Below, one piece after another: positions 12,937 to 26,130 of a stretch of 64,000 bases of DNA. Position 1 is the stretch's first letter, and every line of letters begins with the position of its first letter. Made by a program: the position numbers and the translations under genes. Below the pieces are notes generated by a model that saw only the letters and a list, made by a program, of their open reading frames with translations, was not told the origin of the DNA and ran no database searches. This stretch comes from Hippasteria phrygiana (lineage: Eukaryota; Echinodermata; Asteroidea; Valvatida; Goniasteridae): assembly GCA_037893225.1 (NCBI GenBank), contig JAZGUH010000255.1:682001-746000 (forward strand), written 5' to 3'.

Positions 12937-15481
12937 CAATGATTGTAACATGTAGCGCCAGATCTAAGCTATCCATGCATGTCAAAATTACTGCATTTGG
13001 TTGATATTTCATGCAATTATGAATGAGTAAAGCAAGTCATACCCCAGGGAATTTGACAGGCATGGAGCAATAAATAAAAGGTAATATGCACACAGATGGT
13101 GGCCGGGAAGAAAATAAACATTGCGAGGTTTGAATTTTCTCCACAAGTGTTAACTCTAAGAAGCCGCCGATAATTGCAACATGTAGGGCCATATCTAAGC
13201 TATCCATACATGTCAAAATTACTGTATTTGGTTGATATTTCATGCAATTATGAATGAGTAAAGCAAGTCATACCCCAGGGAATTTGACAGGCATGGAGCA
13301 ATAAATAGACGGTAATATGTACACAGATGTTGGCCGGAAAGAAAATAAACATTGCGAGGTTTGAATTTTCTCCACAAGTGTGAACTCTAAGAAGCCGCCG
13401 ATGATTGCAACATGTAGCGCCAGATCTAAGCTATCCATACATGTCAAAAATACTGCATTTGGTTGATATTTCATGCAATTATGAATGAGTAAAGCAAGTC
13501 CATACCCCAGGGAATTTGACATGCATGGAGCAATAAATAGACGGTAACATGTACACAGATGTTGGCCGGAAAGAAAATAAACATTGCGAGGTTTGAATTT
13601 TCTCTACAAGTTTTAACTCTGGGAAGCCGCCGATGATTGCAACATGTAGCGCCAGATCTAAGCTATACATACATGTCAAAATTACTGCATTTGGTTGATA
13701 TTTCATGCAATTATGAATGAGTAAAGCAAGTCATACCCCAGGGAATTTGACAGGCATGGAGCAATAAATAAAAGGTAATATGCACACAGATGGTGGCCGG
13801 GAAGAAAATAAACATTGCGAGGTTTGAATTTTCTCCACAAGTGTTAACTCTAAGAAGCCGCCGATAATTGCAACATGTAGCGCCATATCTAAGCTATCCA
13901 TACATGTCAAAATTACTGTATTTGGTTGATATTTCATGCAATTATGAATGAGTAAAGCAAGTCATACCCCAGGGAATTTGACAGGCATGGAGCAATAAAT
14001 AGACGGTAATATGTACACAGATGTTGGCCGGAAAGAAAATAAACATTGCGAGGTTTGAATTTTCTCCACAAGTTTGAACTCTAAGAAGCCGCCGATGATT
14101 GCAACATGTAGCGCCAGATCTAAGCTATCCATACATGTCAAAATTACTGCATTTGGTTGATATTTCATGCAATTATGAATGAGTAAAGCAAGTCCATACC
14201 CCAGGGAATTTGACATGTATGGAGCAATAAATAGACGGTAACATGTACACAGATGTTGGCCGGAAAGAAAATAAACATTGCGAGGTTTGAATTTTCTCTA
14301 CAAGTTTTAACTCTGGGAAGCCGCCGATGATTGCAACATGTAGCGCCAGATCTAAGCTATACATACATGTCAAAATTACTGCATTTGGTTGATATTCCAT
14401 GCAATTATGAATGAGTAAAGCAAGTCATACCCCAGGGAATTTGACAGGCATGGAGCAATAAATAAAAGGTAATATGCACACAGATGGTGGCCGGGAAGAA
14501 AATAAACATTGCGAGGTTTGAATTTTCTCCACAAGTGTTAACTCTAAGAAGCCGCCGATAATTGCAACATGTAGCGCCATATCTAAGCTATCCATACATG
14601 TCAAAATTACTGTATTTGGTTGATATTTCATGCAATTATGAATGAGTAAAGCAAGTCATACCCCAGGGAATTTGACAGGCATGGAGCAATAAATAGACGG
14701 TAATATGTACACAGATGTTGGCCGGAAAGAAAATAAACATTGCGAGGTTTGAATTTTCTCCACAAGTTTGAACTCTAAGAAGCCGCCGATGATTGCAACA
14801 TGTAGCGCCAGATCTAAGCTATCCATACATGTCAAAATTACTGCATTTGGTTGATATTTCATGCAATTATGAATGAGTAAAGCAAGTCCATACCCCAGGG
14901 AATTTGACAGGCATGGAGCAATAAATAAAAGGTAATGTGCACACAGATGGTGGCCGGGAAGAAAATAAACATTGCGAGGTTTGAATTTTTTCCACAAGTG
15001 TTAATTCTAAGAAGCCGCCGATAATTGCAACATGTAGCGCCATATCTAAGCTATCCATACATGTCAAAATTACTGTATTTGGTTGATATTTCATGCAATT
15101 ATGAATGAGTAAAGCAAGTCAAACCCCAGGGAATTTGACAGGCATGGAGCAATAAATAGAAGGTAATATGCACACAGATGTTGGCCGGAAAGAAAATAAA
15201 CATTGCGAGGTTTGAATTTTCTCCACAAGTGTTAACTCTAAGAAGCCGCCGATAATTGCAACATGTAGCGCCAGATCTAAGCTATCCATACATGTCAAAA
15301 TTACTGAATTTTGTTGATATTTCATGCAATTATGAATGAGTAAAGCAAGTCCATACCCCAGGGAATTTGACATGCATGGAGCAATAAATAGACGGTAATA
15401 TGTACACAGATGTTGGCCGGAAAGAAAATAAACATTGCGAGGTTTGAATTTTCTCCACAAGTTTGAACTCTAAGAAGCCGC
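12937..15481. repeat. 11-monomer HOR unit, 2,545 bp
   Basis: Measured between successive copies of the rare marker caatgattgtaac (12937 and 15482). The order of monomer types read downstream is A, B with gtgtgaactc, C, A, B, C, A, B, A' (taatgtgcac), D, then the marked B. The first A carries tagggcc in place of tagcgcc. The core is the A-B-C trimer. One C monomer has gatattccat near 14394, a variant seen only there and in two later copies (about 20874 and 24115). Confidence 0.85.
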
Positions 15482-18400
15482 CAATGATTGTAACATGTAG
15501 CGCCAGATCTAAGCTATCCATGCATGTCAAAATTACTGCATTTGGTTGATATTTCATGCAATTATGAATGAGTAAAGCAAGTCATACCCCAGGGAATTTG
15601 ACAGGCATGGAGCAATAAATAAAAGGTAATATGCACACAGATGGTGGCCGGGAAGAAAATAAACATTGCGAGGTTTGAATTTTCTCCACAAGTGTTAACT
15701 CTAAGAAGCCGCCGATAATTGCAACATGTAGGGCCATATCTAAGCTATCCATACATGTCAAAATTACTGTATTTGGTTGATATTTCATGCAATTATGAAT
15801 GAGTAAAGCAAGTCATACCCCAGGGAATTTGACAGGCATGGAGCAATAAATAGACGGTAATATGTACACAGATGTTGGCCGGAAAGAAAATAAACATTGC
15901 GAGGTTTGAATTTTCTCCACAAGTGTGAACTCTAAGAAGCCGCCGATGATTGCAACATGTAGCGCCAGATCTAAGCTATCCATACATGTCAAAAATACTG
16001 CATTTGGTTGATATTTCATGCAATTATGAATGAGTAAAGCAAGTCCATACCCCAGGGAATTTGACATGCATGGAGCAATAAATAGACGGTAACATGTACA
16101 CAGATGTTGGCCGGAAAGAAAATAAACATTGCGAGGTTTGAATTTTCTCTACAAGTTTTAACTCTGGGAAGCCGCCGATGATTGCAACATGTAGCGCCAG
16201 ATCTAAGCTATACATACATGTCAAAATTACTGCATTTGGTTGATATTTCATGCAATTATGAATGAGTAAAGCAAGTCATACCCCAGGGAATTTGACAGGC
16301 ATGGAGCAATAAATAAAAGGTAATATGCACACAGATGGTGGCCGGGAAGAAAATAAACATTGCGAGGTTTGAATTTTCTCCACAAGTGTTAACTCTAAGA
16401 AGCCGCCGATAATTGCAACATGTAGGGCCATATCTAAGCTATCCATACATGTCAAAATTACTGTATTTGGTTGATATTTCATGCAATTATGAATGAGTAA
16501 AGCAAGTCATACCCCAGGGAATTTGACAGGCATGGAGCAATAAATAGACGGTAATATGTACACAGATGTTGGCCGGAAAGAAAATAAACATTGCGAGGTT
16601 TGAATTTTCTCCACAAGTGTGAACTCTAAGAAGCCGCCGATGATTGCAACATGTAGCGCCAGATCTAAGCTATCCATACATGTCAAAAATACTGCATTTG
16701 GTTGATATTTCATGCAATTATGAATGAGTAAAGCAAGTCCATACCCCAGGGAATTTGACATGCATGGAGCAATAAATAGACGGTAACATGTACACAGATG
16801 TTGGCCGGAAAGAAAATAAACATTGCGAGGTTTGAATTTTCTCTACAAGTTTTAACTCTGGGAAGCCGCCGATGATTGCAACATGTAGCGCCAGATCTAA
16901 GCTATACATACATGTCAAAATTACTGCATTTGGTTGATATTTCATGCAATTATGAATGAGTAAAGCAAGTCATACCCCAGGGAATTTGACAGGCATGGAG
17001 CAATAAATAAAAGGTAATATGCACACAGATGGTGGCCGGGAAGAAAATAAACATTGCGAGGTTTGAATTTTCTCCACAAGTGTTAACTCTAAGAAGCCGC
17101 CGATAATTGCAACACGTAGCGCCATATCTAAGCTATCCATACATGTCAAAATTACTGTATTTGGTTGATATTTCATGCAATTATGAATGAGTAAAGCAAG
17201 TCATACCCCAGGGAATTTGACAGGCATGGAGCAATAAATAGACGGTAATATGTACACAGATGTTGGCCGGAAAGAAAATAAACATTGCGAGGTTTGAATT
17301 TTCTCCACAAGTTTGAACTCTAAGAAGCCGCCGATGATTGCAACATGTAGCGCCAGATCTAAGCTATCCATACATGTCAAAATTACTGCATTTGGTTGAT
17401 ATTTCATGCAATTATGAATGAGTAAAGCAAGTCCATACCCCAGGGAATTTGACAGGCATGGAGCAATAAATAAAAGGTAATCTGCACACAGATGGTGGCC
17501 GGGAAGAAAATAAACATTGCGAGGTTTGAATTTTCTCCACAAGTGTTAACTCTAAGAAGCCGCCGATAATTGCAACATGTAGCGCCATATCTAAGCTATC
17601 CATACATGTCAAAATTACTGTATTTGGTTGATATTTCATGCAATTATGAATGAGTAAAGCAAGTCCATACCCCAGGGAATTTGACATGCATGGAGCAATA
17701 AATAGACGGTAATATGTACACAGATGTTGGCCGGAAAGAAAATAAACATTGCGAGGTTTGCATTTTCTCCACAAGTTTGAACTCTAAGAAGCCGCCGATG
17801 ATTGCAACATGTAGCGCCAGATCTAAGCTATCCATACATGTCAAAATTACTGCATTTGGTTGATATTTCATGCAATTATGAATGAGTAAAGCAAGTCCAT
17901 ACCCCAGGGAATTTGACAGGCATGGAGCAATAAATAAAAGGTAATGTGCACACAGATGGTGGCCGGGAAGAAAATAAACATTGCGAGGTTTGAATTTTTT
18001 CCACAAGTGTTAATTCTAAGAAGCCGCCGATAATTGCAACATGTAGCGCCATATCTAAGCTATCCATACATGTCAAAATTACTGTATTTGGTTGATATTT
18101 CATGCAATTATGAATGAGTAAAGCAAGTCAAACCCCAGGGAATTTGACAGGCATGGAGCAATAAATAGAAGGTAATATGCACACAGATGTTGGCCGGAAA
18201 GAAAATAAACATTGCGAGGTTTGAATTTTCTCCACAAGTGTTAACTCTAAGAAGCCGCCGATAATTGCAACATGTAGCGCCAGATCTAAGCTATCCATAC
18301 ATGTCAAAATTACTGAATTTTGTTGATATTTCATGCAATTATGAATGAGTAAAGCAAGTCCATACCCCAGGGAATTTGACATGTATGGAGCAATAAATAG

Positions 18401-18722
18401 ACGGTAACATGTACACAGATGTTGGCCGGAAAGAAAATAAACATTGCGAGGTTTGAATTTTCTCTACAAGTTTTAACTCTGGGAAGCTGCCGATGATTGC
18501 AACATGTAGCGCCAGATCTAAGCTATACATACATGTCAAAATTACTGCATTTGGTTGATATTTCATGCAATTATGAATGAGTAAAGCAAGTCCATACCCC
18601 AGGGAATTTGACATGCATGGAGCAATAAATAGACGGTAATATGTACACAGATGTTGGCCGGAAAGAAAATAAACATTGCGAGGTTTGAATTTTCTCCACA
18701 AGTTTGAACTCTAAGAAGCCGC
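15482..18722. repeat. 14-monomer HOR unit, 3,241 bp
   Basis: Lies between the caatgattgtaac markers at 15482 and 18723. The order is A, B(gtgtgaac), C, A, B(gtgtgaac), C, A, B, A'' (taatctgcac), B with tttgcatttt, A' (taatgtgcac), D, C with gctgccg, then the marked B. Compared with the preceding 11-mer it has an added A-B-C trimer and other exchanged modules. A private substitution, aacacgtag near 17112, marks one A monomer. Confidence 0.83.
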
Positions 18723-18823
18723 CAATGATTGTAACATGTAGCGCCAGATCTAAGCTATCCATGCATGTCAAAATTACTGCATTTGGTTGATATTTCATGC
18801 AATTATGAATGAGTAAAGCAAGT

Positions 18824-20905
18824 CATACCCCAGGGAATTTGACAGGCATGGAGCAATAAATAAAAGGTAATATGCACACAGATGGTGGCCGGGAAGAAAA
18901 TAAACATTGCGAGGTTTGAATTTTCTCCACAAGTGTTAACTCTAAGAAGCCGCCGATAATTGCAACATGTAGGGCCATATCTAAGCTATCCATACATGTC
19001 AAAATTACTGTATTTGGTTGATATTTCATGCAATTATGAATGAGTAAAGCAAGTCATACCCCAGGGAATTTGACAGGCATGGAGCAATAAATAGACGGTA
19101 ATATGTACACAGATGTTGGCCGGAAAGAAAATAAACATTGCGAGGTTTGAATTTTCTCCACAAGTGTGAACTCTAAGAAGCCGCCGATGATTGCAACATG
19201 TAGCGCCAGATCTAAGCTATCCATACATGTCAAAAATACTGCATTTGGTTGATATTTCATGCAATTATGAATGAGTAAAGCAAGTCCATACCCCAGGGAA
19301 TTTGACATGCATGGAGCAATAAATAGACGGTAACATGTACACAGATGTTGGCCGGAAAGAAAATAAACATTGCGAGGTTTGAATTTTCTCTACAAGTTTT
19401 AACTCTGGGAAGCCGCCGATGATTGCAACATGTAGCGCCAGATCTAAGCTATACATACATGTCAAAATTACTGCATTTGGTTGATATTTCATGCAATTAT
19501 GAATGAGTAAAGCAAGTCATACCCCAGGGAATTTGACAGGCATGGAGCAATAAATAAAAGGTAATATGCACACAGATGGTGGCCGGGAAGAAAATAAACA
19601 TTGCGAGGTTTGAATTTTCTCCACAAGTGTTAACTCTAAGAAGCCGCCGATAATTGCAACATGTAGCGCCATATCTAAGCTATCCATACATGTCAAAATT
19701 ACTGTATTTGGTTGATATTTCATGCAATTATGAATGAGTAAAGCAAGTCATACCCCAGGGAATTTGACAGGCATGGAGCAATAAATAGACGGTAATATGT
19801 ACACAGATGTTGGCCGGAAAGAAAATAAACATTGCGAGGTTTGAATTTTCTCCACAAGTGTGAACTCTAAGAAGCCGCCGATGATTGCAACATGTAGCGC
19901 CAGATCTAAGCTATCCATACATGTCAAAAATACTGCATTTGGTTGATATTTCATGCAATTATGAATGAGTAAAGCAAGTCCATACCCCAGGGAATTTGAC
20001 ATGCATGGAGCAATAAATAGACGGTAACATGTACACAGATGTTGGCCGGAAAGAAAATAAACATTGCGAGGTTTGAATTTTCTCTACAAGTTTTAACTCT
20101 GGGAAGCCGCCGATGATTGCAACATGTAGCGCCAGATCTAAGCTATACATACATGTCAAAATTACTGCATTTGGTTGATATTTCATGCAATTATGAATGA
20201 GTAAAGCAAGTCATACCCCAGGGAATTTGACAGGCATGGAGCAATAAATAAAAGGTAATATGCACACAGATGGTGGCCGGGAAGAAAATAAACATTGCGA
20301 GGTTTGAATTTTCTCCACAAGTGTTAACTCTAAGAAGCCGCCGATAATTGCAACATGTAGCGCCATATCTAAGCTATCCATACATGTCAAAATTACTGTA
20401 TTTGGTTGATATTTCATGCAATTATGAATGAGTAAAGCAAGTCATACCCCAGGGAATTTGACAGGCATGGAGCAATAAATAGACGGTAATATGTACACAG
20501 ATGTTGGCCGGAAAGAAAATAAACATTGCGAGGTTTGAATTTTCTCCACAAGTTTGAACTCTAAGAAGCCGCCGATGATTGCAACATGTAGCGCCAGATC
20601 TAAGCTATCCATACATGTCAAAATTACTGCATTTGGTTGATATTTCATGCAATTATGAATGAGTAAAGCAAGTCCATACCCCAGGGAATTTGACATGTAT
20701 GGAGCAATAAATAGACGGTAACATGTACACAGATGTTGGCCGGAAAGAAAATAAACATTGCGAGGTTTGAATTTTCTCTACAAGTTTTAACTCTGGGAAG
20801 CCGCCGATGATTGCAACATGTAGCGCCAGATCTAAGCTATACATACATGTCAAAATTACTGCATTTGGTTGATATTCCATGCAATTATGAATGAGTAAAG
20901 CAAGT
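18824..20905. repeat. Run of three A-B-C trimers, 694 bp each
   Basis: The A monomer recurs at about 18823, 19517, 20211 and 20905, giving three exact 694-bp intervals (231+231+232). Each interval contains A (ccatatct, ctgtattt), B (aagtgtgaactc or aagtttgaactc) and C (gtaacatgtac, tctctac, aactctggg). The first two trimers have B with gtgtgaac followed by caaaaatactg. The third has the plain B and a C with gatattccat. This shows the intermediate repeat level between monomer and HOR most clearly. Confidence 0.88.
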
Positions 20906-21771
20906 CATACCCCAGGGAATTTGACAGGCATGGAGCAATAAATAAAAGGTAATATGCACACAGATGGTGGCCGGGAAGAAAATAAACATTGCGAGGTTTG
21001 AATTTTCTCCACAAGTGTTAACTCTAAGAAGCCGCCGATAATTGCAACATGTAGCGCCATATCTAAGCTATCCATACATGTCAAAATTACTGTATTTGGT
21101 TGATATTTCATGCAATTATGAATGAGTAAAGCAAGTCATACCCCAGGGAATTTGACAGGCATGGAGCAATAAATAGACGGTAATATGTACACAGATGTTG
21201 GCCGGAAAGAAAATAAACATTGCGAGGTTTGAATTTTCTCCACAAGTTTGAACTCTAAGAAGCCGCCGATGATTGCAACATGTAGCGCCAGATCTAAGCT
21301 ATCCATACATGTCAAAATTACTGCATTTGGTTGATATTTCATGCAATTATGAATGAGTAAAGCAAGTCCATACCCCAGGGAATTTGACAGGCATGGAGCA
21401 ATAAATAAAAGGTAATGTGCACACAGATGGTGGCCGGGAAGAAAATAAACATTGCGAGGTTTGAATTTTTTCCACAAGTGTTAACTCTAAGAAGCCGCCG
21501 ATAATTGCAACATGTAGCGCCATATCTAAGCTATCCATACATGTCAAAAATACTGTATTTGGTTGATATTTCATGCAATTATGAATGAGTAAAGCAAGTC
21601 CATACCCCAGGGAATTTGACATGTATGGAGCAATAAATAGACGGTAACATGTACACAGATGTTGGCCGGAAAGAAAATAAACATTGCGAGGTTTGAATTT
21701 TCTCTACAAGTTTTAACTCTGGGAAGCCGCCGATGATTGCAACATGTAGCGCCAGATCTAAGCTATCCATA

Positions 21772-22003
21772 CATGTCAAAATTACTGCATTTGGTTGATA
21801 TTTCATGCAATTATGAATGAGTAAAGCAAGTCCATACCCCAGGGAATTTGACAGGCATGGAGCAATAAATAAAAGGTAATCTGCACACAGATGGTGGCCG
21901 GGAAGAAAATAAACATTGCGAGGTTTGAATTTTCTCCACAAGTGTTAACTCTAAGAAGCCGCCGATGATTGCAACATGTAGCGCCAGATCTAAGCTATCC
22001 ATA
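21772..22003. repeat. Chimeric monomer A''/B at a duplication edge
   Basis: The first part has the A'' signature (gacaggcatgg, aataaaagg, taatctgcac, ggtggccgggaag, gtgttaactc). The last part has the B signature (gatgattg, gccagatct, and ctgcattt in the next copy). The switch lies in the 20-odd bases between gtgttaactc and gatgatt. The site coincides with the right end of the 3,241-bp duplication, as expected if an in-register unequal crossover inside this monomer created the duplication. Confidence 0.8.
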
Positions 22004-25000
22004 CATGTCAAAATTACTGCATTTGGTTGATATTTCATGCAATTATGAATGAGTAAAGCAAGTCCATACCCCAGGGAATTTGACAGGCATGGAGCAATAA
22101 ATAAAAGGTAATATGCACACAGATGGTGGCCGGGAAGAAAATAAACATTGCGAGGTTTGAATTTTCTCCACAAGTGTTAACTCTAAGAAGCCGCCGATAA
22201 TTGCAACATGTAGGGCCATATCTAAGCTATCCATACATGTCAAAATTACTGTATTTGGTTGATATTTCATGCAATTATGAATGAGTAAAGCAAGTCATAC
22301 CCCAGGGAATTTGACAGGCATGGAGCAATAAATAGACGGTAATATGTACACAGATGTTGGCCGGAAAGAAAATAAACATTGCGAGGTTTGAATTTTCTCC
22401 ACAAGTGTGAACTCTAAGAAGCCGCCGATGATTGCAACATGTAGCGCCAGATCTAAGCTATCCATACATGTCAAAAATACTGCATTTGGTTGATATTTCA
22501 TGCAATTATGAATGAGTAAAGCAAGTCCATACCCCAGGGAATTTGACATGCATGGAGCAATAAATAGACGGTAACATGTACACAGATGTTGGCCGGAAAG
22601 AAAATAAACATTGCGAGGTTTGAATTTTCTCTACAAGTTTTAACTCTGGGAAGCCGCCGATGATTGCAACATGTAGCGCCAGATCTAAGCTATACATACA
22701 TGTCAAAATTACTGCATTTGGTTGATATTTCATGCAATTATGAATGAGTAAAGCAAGTCATACCCCAGGGAATTTGACAGGCATGGAGCAATAAATAAAA
22801 GGTAATATGCACACAGATGGTGGCCGGGAAGAAAATAAACATTGCGAGGTTTGAATTTTCTCCACAAGTGTTAACTCTAAGAAGCCGCCGATAATTGCAA
22901 CATGTAGCGCCATATCTAAGCTATCCATACATGTCAAAATTACTGTATTTGGTTGATATTTCATGCAATTATGAATGAGTAAAGCAAGTCATACCCCAGG
23001 GAATTTGACAGGCATGGAGCAATAAATAGACGGTAATATGTACACAGATGTTGGCCGGAAAGAAAATAAACATTGCGAGGTTTGAATTTTCTCCACAAGT
23101 GTGAACTCTAAGAAGCCGCCGATGATTGCAACATGTAGCGCCAGATCTAAGCTATCCATACATGTCAAAAATACTGCATTTGGTTGATATTTCATGCAAT
23201 TATGAATGAGTAAAGCAAGTCCATACCCCAGGGAATTTGACATGCATGGAGCAATAAATAGACGGTAACATGTACACAGATGTTGGCCGGAAAGAAAATA
23301 AACATTGCGAGGTTTGAATTTTCTCTACAAGTTTTAACTCTGGGAAGCCGCCGATGATTGCAACATGTAGCGCCAGATCTAAGCTATACATACATGTCAA
23401 AATTACTGCATTTGGTTGATATTTCATGCAATTATGAATGAGTAAAGCAAGTCATACCCCAGGGAATTTGACAGGCATGGAGCAATAAATAAAAGGTAAT
23501 ATGCACACAGATGGTGGCCGGGAAGAAAATAAACATTGCGAGGTTTGAATTTTCTCCACAAGTGTTAACTCTAAGAAGCCGCCGATAATTGCAACATGTA
23601 GCGCCATATCTAAGCTATCCATACATGTCAAAATTACTGTATTTGGTTGATATTTCATGCAATTATGAATGAGTAAAGCAAGTCATACCCCAGGGAATTT
23701 GACAGGCATGGAGCAATAAATAGACGGTAATATGTACACAGATGTTGGCCGGAAAGAAAATAAACATTGCGAGGTTTGAATTTTCTCCACAAGTTTGAAC
23801 TCTAAGAAGCCGCCGATGATTGCAACATGTAGCGCCAGATCTAAGCTATCCATACATGTCAAAATTACTGCATTTGGTTGATATTTCATGCAATTATGAA
23901 TGAGTAAAGCAAGTCCATACCCCAGGGAATTTGACATGTATGGAGCAATAAATAGACGGTAACATGTACACAGATGTTGGCCGGAAAGAAAATAAACATT
24001 GCGAGGTTTGAATTTTCTCTACAAGTTTTAACTCTGGGAAGCCGCCGATGATTGCAACATGTAGCGCCAGATCTAAGCTATACATACATGTCAAAATTAC
24101 TGCATTTGGTTGATATTCCATGCAATTATGAATGAGTAAAGCAAGTCATACCCCAGGGAATTTGACAGGCATGGAGCAATAAATAAAAGGTAATATGCAT
24201 ACAGATGGTGGCCGGGAAGAAAATAAACATTGCGAGGTTTGAATTTTCTCCACAAGTGTTAACTCTAAGAAGCCGCCGATAATTGCAACATGTAGCGCCA
24301 TATCTAAGCTATCCATACATGTCAAAATTACTGTATTTGGTTGATATTTCATGCAATTATGAATGAGTAAAGCAAGTCATACCCCAGGGAATTTGACAGG
24401 CATGGAGCAATAAATAGACGGTAATATGTACACAGATGTTGGCCGGAAAGAAAATAAACATTGCGAGGTTTGAATTTTCTCCACAAGTTTGAACTCTAAG
24501 AAGCCGCCGATGATTGCAACATGTAGCGCCAGATCTAAGCTATCCATACATGTCAAAATTACTGCATTTGGTTGATATTTCATGCAATTATGAATGAGTA
24601 AAGCAAGTCCATACCCCAGGGAATTTGACAGGCATGGAGCAATAAATAAAAGGTAATGTGCACACAGATGGTGGCCGGGAAGAAAATAAACATTGCGAGG
24701 TTTGAATTTTTTCCACAAGTGTTAACTCTAAGAAGCCGCCGATAATTGCAACATGTAGCGCCATATCTAAGCTATCCATACATGTCAAAAATACTGTATT
24801 TGGTTGATATTTCATGCAATTATGAATGAGTAAAGCAAGTCCATACCCCAGGGAATTTGACATGTATGGAGCAATAAATAGACGGTAACATGTACACAGA
24901 TGTTGGCCGGAAAGAAAATAAACATTGCGAGGTTTGAATTTTCTCTACAAGTTTTAACTCTGGGAAGCCGCCGATGATTGCAACATGTAGCGCCAGATCT

Positions 25001-26130
25001 AAGCTATCCATACATGTCAAAATTACTGCATTTGGTTGATATTTCATGCAATTATGAATGAGTAAAGCAAGTCCATACCCCAGGGAATTTGACAGGCATG
25101 GAGCAATAAATAAAAGGTAATCTGCACACAGATGGTGGCCGGGAAGAAAATAAACATTGCGAGGTTTGAATTTTCTCCACAAGTGTTAACTCTAAGAAGC
25201 CGCCGATAATTGCAACATGTAGCGCCATATCTAAGCTATCCATACATGTCAAAATTACTGTATTTGGTTGATATTTCATGCAATTATGAATGAGTAAAGC
25301 AAGTCCATACCCCAGGGAATTTGACATGCATGGAGCAATAAATAGACGGTAATATGTACACAGATGTTGGCCGGAAAGAAAATAAACATTGCGAGGTTTG
25401 CATTTTCTCCACAAGTTTGAACTCTAAGAAGCCGCCGATGATTGCAACATGTAGCGCCAGATCTAAGCTATCCATACATGTCAAAATTACTGCATTTGGT
25501 TGATATTTCATGCAATTATGAATGAGTAAAGCAAGTCCATACCCCAGGGAATTTGACAGGCATGGAGCAATAAATAAAAGGTAATGTGCACACAGATGGT
25601 GGCCGGGAAGAAAATAAACATTGCGAGGTTTGAATTTTTTCCACAAGTGTTAATTCTAAGAAGCCGCCGATAATTGCAACATGTAGCGCCATATCTAAGC
25701 TATCCATACATGTCAAAATTACTGTATTTGGTTGATATTTCATGCAATTATGAATGAGTAAAGCAAGTCAAACCCCAGGGAATTTGACAGGCATGGAGCA
25801 ATAAATAGAAGGTAATATGCACACAGATGTTGGCCGGAAAGAAAATAAACATTGCGAGGTTTGAATTTTCTCCACAAGTGTTAACTCTAAGAAGCCGCCG
25901 ATAATTGCAACATGTAGCGCCAGATCTAAGCTATCCATACATGTCAAAATTACTGAATTTTGTTGATATTTCATGCAATTATGAATGAGTAAAGCAAGTC
26001 CATACCCCAGGGAATTTGACATGCATGGAGCAATAAATAGACGGTAATATGTACACAGATGTTGGCCGGAAAGAAAATAAACATTGCGAGGTTTGAATTT
26101 TCTCCACAAGTTTGAACTCTAAGAAGCCGC

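Larger units (their letters stand above)
18824..25207. repeat. 3,241-bp-offset duplication (two 3.14-kb copies)
   Basis: Positions 18824-21966 match 22065-25207 with an offset of 3,241 bp (14 monomers). Shared rare markers include gatattccat (about 20874 and 24115) and an A' monomer with caaaaatactgtattt (about 21545 and 24786). The only difference I noticed is C to T at 20959/24200. The left limit is a two-C versus single-C indel. The right limit is gatgatt versus gataatt at 21967/25208, which falls inside a chimeric monomer. Near-identity over 3.1 kb implies a recent event relative to the divergence between monomer types. Confidence 0.85.
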
